NCBI GenBank assembly: GCA_041288195.1
Contig: JBGGME010000240.1
Coordinates: forward strand, 1-20,228
Direction: 5' to 3'
From: AWTP1-13 sp041288195
GTDB lineage: Bacteria > Pseudomonadota > Alphaproteobacteria > Rhizobiales > Hyphomicrobiaceae
DNA length: 20,228 nt
A program made the position numbers and the translations under genes. This document shows, in pieces, positions 15,243-20,228 of the stretch (positions within the stretch are counted from its first letter, which is position 1; every line of letters starts with the position of its first letter). The notes below the pieces were generated by a model. It worked only from the letters and a program-made list of their open reading frames with translations. It was not told the DNA's origin and made no database searches.

Positions 15243-16295
15243 ATGGCAGCACCGCGAACCATATCGCTCGACGCCATGGGCGGGGACGAGGGCCCTGCCG
15301 TTGTGGTGCCGGGGGCCGCCATCGCCCTCGACCGCCATCCCGACGTGAGCTTCCTGCTGTTCGGCGATCAGGCGCGCATTGCTCCCCATCTCGAGCAGCA
15401 TCCGCAATTGGCCGAGCACGCGCGCGTCGTCCACACCGACGCCGTGGTGGAGATGCAGGACAAGCCGAGCCAGGCGGTGCGCCGCGGCCGCTCGTCGAGC
15501 ATGTGGCTCGCGCTCGATGCCGTACAGAAGCAGGAAGCCGACTTCATGGTCTCGGCCGGCAACACCGGCGCCTTGATGGCCATGGCCAAGCTCATCCTCA
15601 AGACCATGCCGGGCATCGAGCGTCCCGCCATCGCCGCGCTGTGGCCCACCCTGTCGAGTGCCTGCATCGTCCTCGACCTCGGCGCCAATGTCGGCGCCAC
15701 GGCGCGCCAGCTGGTCGATTTCGCGCTGATGGGCGCGGCGATGGCGCACGCCGTGCTGGACATCGAGCGGCCCAGGGTCGGGCTCCTCAACATCGGGGTC
15801 GAGGAGATCAAGGGCGTCGAGGAGGTGCGACAGGCGCATGCCTGGCTCAAGGAGACCGGCCTCCCGATCGACTACCGCGGCTTCATCGAGGGCGACCAGA
15901 TAGGCCAGGGCATCGTCGACGTGGTGGTGGTCGAGGGATTTGCCGGCAATATCGCGCTGAAGACCGCCGAGGGGACGGCCAAGCAGATGGCGGTGTGGAT
16001 GCGCGAGGCGTTAACCAGCTCGCTGTTCGCCAAGATCGGGGCATTGCTCGCCATGCGGGGCCTGCAGGGCCTCAAGGAGAGGATGGACCCGCGCCGGCTC
16101 AACGGCGGGCCGTTTCTCGGCCTCAACGGCATTGCCATCAAGAGCCACGGCGGCACCGATGCGTTCGGGTTCGCCAGCGCTATCGAAGTGGGCTACGACA
16201 TGGCCGAGAGCGGCGTGCTGGAACGGCTGGCCGCAGACCTGAAGGCCCTGCACGGCAAGCTTGGACGGGCCGAGGCCGCGCGTGGGACATCCTGA
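15243..16295 (+). CDS. plsX: Phosphate acyltransferase PlsX
   Basis: Converts acyl-ACP and phosphate to acyl-phosphate, the first step of the PlsX/PlsY route to phosphatidic acid. It is 350 residues, as expected. The family motifs are ISLDAMGGD (7-15), SAGNTGA (104-110), the LNIGVEEIKG block (about 180-190) and the late GLNGIAIKSHG block. The ATG follows a GGGGG ribosome site by a few bases. fabH starts 34 bases after its stop, an arrangement found in most proteobacteria, coupling phospholipid and fatty-acid initiation. It is a peripheral membrane enzyme with no transmembrane helix. I see no missing key residue. Confidence 0.96.
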   Translation: MAAPRTISLDAMGGDEGPAVVVPGAAIALDRHPDVSFLLFGDQARIAPHLEQHPQLAEHARVVHTDAVVEMQDKPSQAVRRGRSSSMWLALDAVQKQEADFMVSAGNTGALMAMAKLILKTMPGIERPAIAALWPTLSSACIVLDLGANVGATARQLVDFALMGAAMAHAVLDIERPRVGLLNIGVEEIKGVEEVRQAHAWLKETGLPIDYRGFIEGDQIGQGIVDVVVVEGFAGNIALKTAEGTAKQMAVWMREALTSSLFAKIGALLAMRGLQGLKERMDPRRLNGGPFLGLNGIAIKSHGGTDAFGFASAIEVGYDMAESGVLERLAADLKALHGKLGRAEAARGTS

Positions 16296-16329
16296 CGATG
16301 CCCGCGCGAGCGATGAGGCGAGGTGAGAC

Positions 16330-17307
16330 GTGGCATTGATTCGATCCGTGATCCGCGGGGTCGGCGCTCATCTGCCCAAGCGCATCATGACGAACGCCGA
16401 CATGGCGCGCCTCGTCGACACCACCGACGAGTGGATCCGCGAGCGCACCGGCATCGAGCAGCGCCACATCGCCGAGGATGGCGAGCTCACCTCCGACCTC
16501 GGCATCGCCGCCTCGCGCCAGGCGCTGGTGCGGGCCGGCATCGACCCAATCGACATCGATCTCATCGTCTGCGCCACCTCCACGCCGGACCGCACCTTCC
16601 CCGCTACCGCCGTGCGCATCCAGGCCGGCCTCGGCGTCACCAAAGGCGCCGCCTTCGACGTGCAGGCGGTGTGCTCGGGCTTCGTGTACGCCCTGTCGGT
16701 GGCCGACAATTTCCTCAAGACCGGCCAATTCAAGCGCGCCATCGTGGTCGGCGCCGAGACCTTCTCGCGCATCCTCGATTGGCAGGACAGGGGCACCTGC
16801 GTGCTGTTCGGCGACGGCGGCGGCGCCCTGGTGCTGGAGGCGCAGACGCAGGTCGGCAGCCGCGACGACCGCGGCATCCTGGCGACCCGCATCCGCTCGG
16901 ACGGCCGCTTCGAGGACCTGCTCTACGTCGACGGCGGCCCCGGCTCCACCAAGACCACCGGGCATCTGCGCATGAACGGGCGGGAGGTGTTCCGCCACGC
17001 CGTGCAGAAGATCTCCGGCGTCATCGAGGAGACCCTGGTGGCGACCGGCTATGCCGCCAACGAGATCGACCTGTACGTGCCCCACCAGGCCAACAAGCGC
17101 ATCCTCGACGGCATCGCCAAGCGGCTCGACATCGACCCCAAGCGCATCGTCGTCACCCTCGCCAAGCACGGCAACACCTCGGCCGCCTCGATCCCGCTCG
17201 CGCTCAATCAGGCGTTCGAGGACCATCGCCTGACCGAGCGGCGCCTCGTGCTGATGGAGGCGATGGGGGGCGGCTTCACCTGGGGGGCGGCGCTGGCGCG
17301 TTGGTAA
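16330..17307 (+). CDS. fabH: Beta-ketoacyl-ACP synthase III
   Basis: Condenses acetyl-CoA with malonyl-ACP to start fatty-acid synthesis. The 325-residue protein has the full catalytic triad: Cys115 in VCSGF, His252 in PHQAN and Asn282 in KHGNTSAAS. The GGGFTWGA C-terminal motif is also present. The start is a GTG at 16330 preceded by AGGTGA, giving the typical N-terminus MALIRSVIRGVGAHLP; I saw no better ATG nearby. It is downstream of plsX and probably in the same transcript. The length and the motif order are ordinary, and there is nothing to suggest a specialised KASIII such as one for secondary metabolites. Confidence 0.96.
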   Translation: MALIRSVIRGVGAHLPKRIMTNADMARLVDTTDEWIRERTGIEQRHIAEDGELTSDLGIAASRQALVRAGIDPIDIDLIVCATSTPDRTFPATAVRIQAGLGVTKGAAFDVQAVCSGFVYALSVADNFLKTGQFKRAIVVGAETFSRILDWQDRGTCVLFGDGGGALVLEAQTQVGSRDDRGILATRIRSDGRFEDLLYVDGGPGSTKTTGHLRMNGREVFRHAVQKISGVIEETLVATGYAANEIDLYVPHQANKRILDGIAKRLDIDPKRIVVTLAKHGNTSAASIPLALNQAFEDHRLTERRLVLMEAMGGGFTWGAALARW

Positions 17308-17353
17308 TGCCACACCCCATTGGATTTATGTGTGCAATTTCAGCTGGTTGTTG

Positions 17354-17382
17354 TTGACCCCGAAAAATGGCCCCGTTAGCAT
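17354..17382 (+). promoter_or_regulatory. Sigma-70-type promoter for ihfA
   Basis: TTGACC (17354-17359) and TAGCAT (17377-17382) are separated by 17 bases, five and four matches of six to the consensus. They lie in the 113-base gap before ihfA, giving a leader of about 30 bases. This suggests that ihfA has its own promoter as well as read-through from fabH. Confidence 0.5.
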
Positions 17383-17420
17383 TGGCGCTGGGTAGCGTGC
17401 TGGGGAGGGGCTGAATAACC

Positions 17421-17738
17421 ATGGGTGGCAAGACACTCACGCGTGCGGATCTTGCGGAAGCGGTTGTGCAGAAGGTCGGACTGCCCCGCAATGAATCCCA
17501 GGATCTCGTCGAGCTCATACTGCAGGAGATCTCCACCAGCCTCGCTGCCGGCGAGTCCGTGAAGCTCTCCTCCTTCGGCTCCTTCGGCATCCGCCAGAAG
17601 GGACAGCGGGTGGGACGAAACCCAAAGACCGGCGAGGAAGTGCCGATCACGCCGCGCCGCGTGCTGGTGTTCCGCCCCAGCAACATCATGAAGCAGCGCA
17701 TCAACGCCGGTCTGATCCGGCGCAATGCCGCCGAATAG
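17421..17738 (+). CDS. ihfA: Integration host factor subunit alpha
   Basis: A 105-residue IHF/HU-family protein; IHF bends DNA at specific sites and helps recombination, sigma-54 promoters and replication. It shows the family order of N-terminal helices (TRADLAEAVV, ESQDLVELIL), SVKLSSFGSF and the beta-arm GRNPKTGEEVPITPRRVLVFRPS, where the proline that intercalates in the minor groove lies. The alpha type follows from similarity to E. coli IhfA throughout the arm. Its place after fabH and before a MerR-type gene is typical of Alphaproteobacteria. In this window IHF could help the sigma-54 promoter at 1985-2001. Confidence 0.95.
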   Translation: MGGKTLTRADLAEAVVQKVGLPRNESQDLVELILQEISTSLAAGESVKLSSFGSFGIRQKGQRVGRNPKTGEEVPITPRRVLVFRPSNIMKQRINAGLIRRNAAE

Positions 17739-17772
17739 CCTGCTCGCGCTCGCTCTACAACGGGGTCTGGCC

Positions 17773-18261
17773 TTGGCAAAGGCGCTGGAGGCATTTCGCA
17801 ACATCGGCGAGGTGTCGGTCGAGCTCGGCATCAAGAAGCACGTGCTGCGCTTCTGGGAGCTGAAGTTCCCGCAGCTCAAGCCCATGAAGCGCGGCGGCGG
17901 GCGCCGCCTCTACCGGCCGACCGACGTGGAGCTTCTGCGCGGCATCCGCGATCTCCTGCAGGACGCCGGCTACACCATCAAGGGCGTGCAGCGGCTGCTG
18001 CGCGAGCACGGCGTCGAGCACATCAAGTCGGCCAGGGCCGCCGAGGCGAGCGTTCGCGAGGCGAGCGGCCAAGGCCGCGACCGGCCTCCGCAGCGGCCCG
18101 TGTCTCCGCCGGCGGCCGCCAGGGCCAAGCCGGTGCTGTTCAGCGCCCAGGAGGTGGCCGCACTCCGCACCGTCATGGCCGAGCTCGAGGCCTGCCGCAG
18201 CCTGCTCGCCGTCAGCCGTGTAGACAGGGGCGCCCCGCGCCGCGAGCGCTCGGTGGACTAG
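17773..18261 (+). CDS. MerR-family transcriptional regulator
   Basis: A 162-residue protein (178 residues from the ATG at 17725) with a MerR winged helix-turn-helix at the N-terminus: EAFRNIGEVSVELG, HVLRFWELKFPQLKPMKR and GGGRRLYRPTDVELLRGI. A low-complexity Ala/Arg/Pro linker and a short C-terminal helix (SAQEVAALRTVMAELEACRSLL) follow, with no metal-binding cysteine cluster. Homologues start close to the EAFR segment, so I prefer TTG 17773, preceded by GGGG, over ATG 17725, which overlaps ihfA. This protein type almost always follows ihfA in Alphaproteobacteria; its signal and targets are unknown. The convergent dehydrogenase gene ends only 10 bases away and leaves no room for a clear terminator. 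Confidence 0.85.
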   Translation: MAKALEAFRNIGEVSVELGIKKHVLRFWELKFPQLKPMKRGGGRRLYRPTDVELLRGIRDLLQDAGYTIKGVQRLLREHGVEHIKSARAAEASVREASGQGRDRPPQRPVSPPAAARAKPVLFSAQEVAALRTVMAELEACRSLLAVSRVDRGAPRRERSVD

Positions 18262-18271
18262 CTTCAGCACT

Positions 18272-19924
18272 TCAGCGCACGGCCGCCGCAGCCGCCCGCC
18301 CCGCGGTGCGCCCGGAGAAGATGCAGCCTCCCAGGAAGGTGCCCTCCAGCGCGCGGTAGCCGTGCATGCCGCCGCCGCCGAAGCCCGCGACCTCGCCAGC
18401 AGCGAACACGTTGCCGAGCGCCGAGTCGTCGGCCTTCAGCACGCGCGCAGAAAGGTCCGTGTGCAGGCCGCCCAGCGTCTTGCGCGTCAGGATCCAGAGT
18501 CGCACCGCGATCAGCGGGCCGTTTGCCGGATCGAGCAGCCGGTGCGGCTTGGCCACCCGGATCAGCTTGTCGCCCAGGTAGTTGCGGGCGCCGCGGATGG
18601 CCGTCACCTGCGCGTCCTTGGTGAAGGCGTTGTCGATCTCGCGGTCGCGCGCCGTGATCTGGCGCTCCAGCGCGCTCGTGTCGATCAGGTTGTCGCCGGT
18701 CAGCTTGTTCATGCGGGCGACGAGATCGCCGAGGTTGCGCTCGACGATGAAGTCGGCGCCCTTCTCCATGAACGCGCGCACCGGAGGTGGCGCGCCGCCC
18801 GCGCGCCGGCTCCTGATCACCTTGAGCCAGCTGCCGCTCGTGAGGTCGGGGTTCTGCTCGGAGCCCGACAGCGCGAACTCGCGCTCGATGATCTTCTGGC
18901 TGAGCACGAACCACGAGTAGTCGTGGCCCGTCTGCATGATGTGGGCGAGCGTGCCCAGCGTATCGAAGCCCGGGAACAGCGGCACCGGCAGCCGCCGCCC
19001 GCGCGCATCGAACCACATGGAGGAGGGACCGGGCAGGATGCGGATGCCGTGCCTGGTCCAGATCGGGCTCCAGTTCTCGATGCCCTCGGTGTAGTGCCAC
19101 ATGCGGTCGCGGTTGATGATGGCGCCGCCGGCGGCCTCGGTGATGGCGAGCATGCGCCCGTCGACGTGGTCGGGCACGCCGCAGATCATGCGCGCGGGCG
19201 GGGTGCCGAGCCGCTTCGGCCAGCTCTGGCGCACGAGGTCGAGGTCGCCGCCGATGCCGCCCGACGTGACGATGATCGCCTGCGCCTCGAGAGCGAACTC
19301 GCCGACTTTCGTGCGCGAGCTCGCTCGTCCGCGCTCGACGCTCGTCGGCTCCAGGATGTCGCCGGCAACGCCATCCACGACCCCGCCCGTGCTGGTGAAC
19401 GCATTGACGTGATGGCGAAAGCGCAGCGACACGAGGCCCCGCTTGGCGCCCTCGCGCACGCGCGCAACGAACGGCGCGATGATGCCCGGCCCCGTGCCCC
19501 AGGTGACGTGGAAGCGCGGCACCGAGTTGCCGTGCTCGGTGGCGGTGTAGCCGCCGCGCTCGGCCCAGCCCACGATCGGAAACCAGCGCACGCCGCGGGC
19601 ATGGAGCCAGCTGCGCTTTCCGCCCGCCGCGAAATCGACGTAGGCCTCCGCCCACTTGCGGGGATGGAGATCTTCGGGCCGGTCGAAGCCCGCCGAGCCC
19701 ATCCAGTCCTGCAGCGCCAGCTCGCGCGAGTCGCGGATGCGCATGCGCCGCTGCTCGGGCGAATCGACGAAGAACAGGCCGCCGAACGACCAGAACGCCT
19801 GCCCGCCCAGCGACTGCTCACCTTCCTGGTCGAGCAGGATCACCTTGCGTCCGGCCTCGATCAGCTCGCATGTCGCAACCAGCCCCGCGAGCCCGCCGCC
19901 GACGACGATGGCGTCTGCGTCCAT
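18272..19924 (-). CDS. FAD-binding dehydrogenase (3-ketosteroid dehydrogenase/fumarate reductase-like flavoprotein)
   Basis: A 550-residue flavoprotein. The FAD dinucleotide fold is at the N-terminus: VVGGGLAG (7-14) ending in LLDQE (about 30-34), then GGQAFWSFGG (40-49). The C-terminal FAD-binding block is FAAGEVAGFGGGGMHGYRALEG with GGCIFSGRTAG. This matches the family annotated FAD-binding dehydrogenase, related to 3-ketosteroid-1-dehydrogenase and the flavoprotein of fumarate reductase; the substrate is unknown and no steroid-degradation genes are near. No Tat or Sec signal is visible, so it should be cytoplasmic. A very strong ribosome site (GGGGAGGAGGGAG) precedes the ATG at 19924. The gene follows a ketopantoate-reductase-like gene by 27 bases and is probably co-transcribed. 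Confidence 0.88.
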   Translation of the reverse strand: MDADAIVVGGGLAGLVATCELIEAGRKVILLDQEGEQSLGGQAFWSFGGLFFVDSPEQRRMRIRDSRELALQDWMGSAGFDRPEDLHPRKWAEAYVDFAAGGKRSWLHARGVRWFPIVGWAERGGYTATEHGNSVPRFHVTWGTGPGIIAPFVARVREGAKRGLVSLRFRHHVNAFTSTGGVVDGVAGDILEPTSVERGRASSRTKVGEFALEAQAIIVTSGGIGGDLDLVRQSWPKRLGTPPARMICGVPDHVDGRMLAITEAAGGAIINRDRMWHYTEGIENWSPIWTRHGIRILPGPSSMWFDARGRRLPVPLFPGFDTLGTLAHIMQTGHDYSWFVLSQKIIEREFALSGSEQNPDLTSGSWLKVIRSRRAGGAPPPVRAFMEKGADFIVERNLGDLVARMNKLTGDNLIDTSALERQITARDREIDNAFTKDAQVTAIRGARNYLGDKLIRVAKPHRLLDPANGPLIAVRLWILTRKTLGGLHTDLSARVLKADDSALGNVFAAGEVAGFGGGGMHGYRALEGTFLGGCIFSGRTAGRAAAAAVR

Positions 19925-19951
19925 CTCCCTCCTCCCCAGCTTCCGTGGTCT

Positions 19952-20228
19952 CTACACGCTCGCCACCTGCTCGGGACGCAGCTTCGGCGAGCCCGCCCCC
20001 GCGCTCTCCGCACTCTTGATGAGGCGAAGCACGCGCTCGGAGATCGGCGCCGCCACGCCCGACTTTTCGGCCAGCGCCAGTATCGCCCCCTGCATATAGT
20101 CGATCTCGGTCGGCCGGCGCAGCGCCAGATCCTCCCACATGGAGGAGCGGGCGGCGGGATCGATCGCCAGCATGCGGCGCGCCACCCGCCGGAACAGCCA
20201 GTCGGGCAGCCGCAGGATGAAGGGGATC
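19952..20228 (-). CDS. Ketopantoate reductase (ApbA/PanE)-like protein, C-terminal part
   Basis: The gene runs off the window; about 92 C-terminal residues are visible, ending at the TAG 19954-19952. They include ARSSMWEDLALRRPTEIDYM, close to the SSM-D---RPTEID motif of the C-terminal domain of 2-dehydropantoate 2-reductase, followed by GAILALAEKSGVAAPISERV. The family reduces 2-dehydropantoate to pantoate with NADPH, but many members are uncharacterised beta-hydroxyacid-type reductases. The NADPH-binding N-terminal domain is outside, so function beyond the family is unproven. Its proximity to the flavoprotein dehydrogenase gene suggests a catabolic or modification pathway more than pantothenate synthesis. 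Confidence 0.8.
   Translation of the reverse strand, partial: IPFILRLPDWLFRRVARRMLAIDPAARSSMWEDLALRRPTEIDYMQGAILALAEKSGVAAPISERVLRLIKSAESAGAGSPKLRPEQVASV

Overview
The window is GC-rich chromosomal DNA from an alphaproteobacterium. The backbone genes show this: a ubiquinol-cytochrome c chaperone, a DUF177/YceD protein, plsX, fabH, ihfA and a MerR-type gene in one direction, next to thiL, a membrane pyrophosphatase (hppA) and bamE, an order familiar from Alphaproteobacteria. The order (Rhodospirillales-like, Hyphomicrobiales-like or other) cannot be fixed from sequence alone. No rRNA, tRNA, CRISPR, transposase, integrase or phage gene was seen.

Layout. 1-913: end of a branched-chain amino-acid-type ABC transporter (livG tail and complete livF). 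1029-2843: a metallo-beta-lactamase-fold hydrolase (-) divergent from a nitroreductase (+). The 216-bp gap between them holds a near-consensus sigma-54 promoter facing the hydrolase and two tandem 17-bp dyads. 2855-3868: thiL. 3869-4256: a gene-free stretch with three inverted repeats. 4257-6536: a molybdenum-hydroxylase large subunit without its usual partner subunits. 6770-8893: hppA, with the residues of a K+-independent proton pump. 8894-9300: gene-poor, with a perfect FNR/FixK-type box. 9301-10541: a ZIP metal transporter and a low-affinity iron permease-like protein. 10612-13485: a three-gene minus-strand cassette (Ada-type regulator, PaaI-type thioesterase, EamA/DMT exporter) bracketed by a ~245-bp direct repeat of the bamE 3' end; the left copy is a broken gene fragment and the right copy belongs to intact bamE. 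13907-18261: cbp3-yceD-plsX-fabH-ihfA-merR, a housekeeping run linking respiratory-complex assembly, rRNA/ribosome biogenesis and fatty-acid/phospholipid initiation. 18272-20228: a flavoprotein dehydrogenase and the C-terminal part of a ketopantoate-reductase-like protein on the minus strand.

How it fits together. I read the window as a conserved backbone (thiL - hppA - bamE - cbp3 - yceD - plsX - fabH - ihfA - merR) into which accessory genes were placed at two points: the molybdoenzyme between thiL and hppA, and the metal-transport pair plus the bamE-flanked cassette between hppA and bamE. The most interesting signals are regulatory or structural: the sigma-54 promoter with upstream dyads, the perfect anaerobox in front of the metal transporters, and the duplicated bamE end around the cassette. 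I did not find a clearly new multi-gene system.
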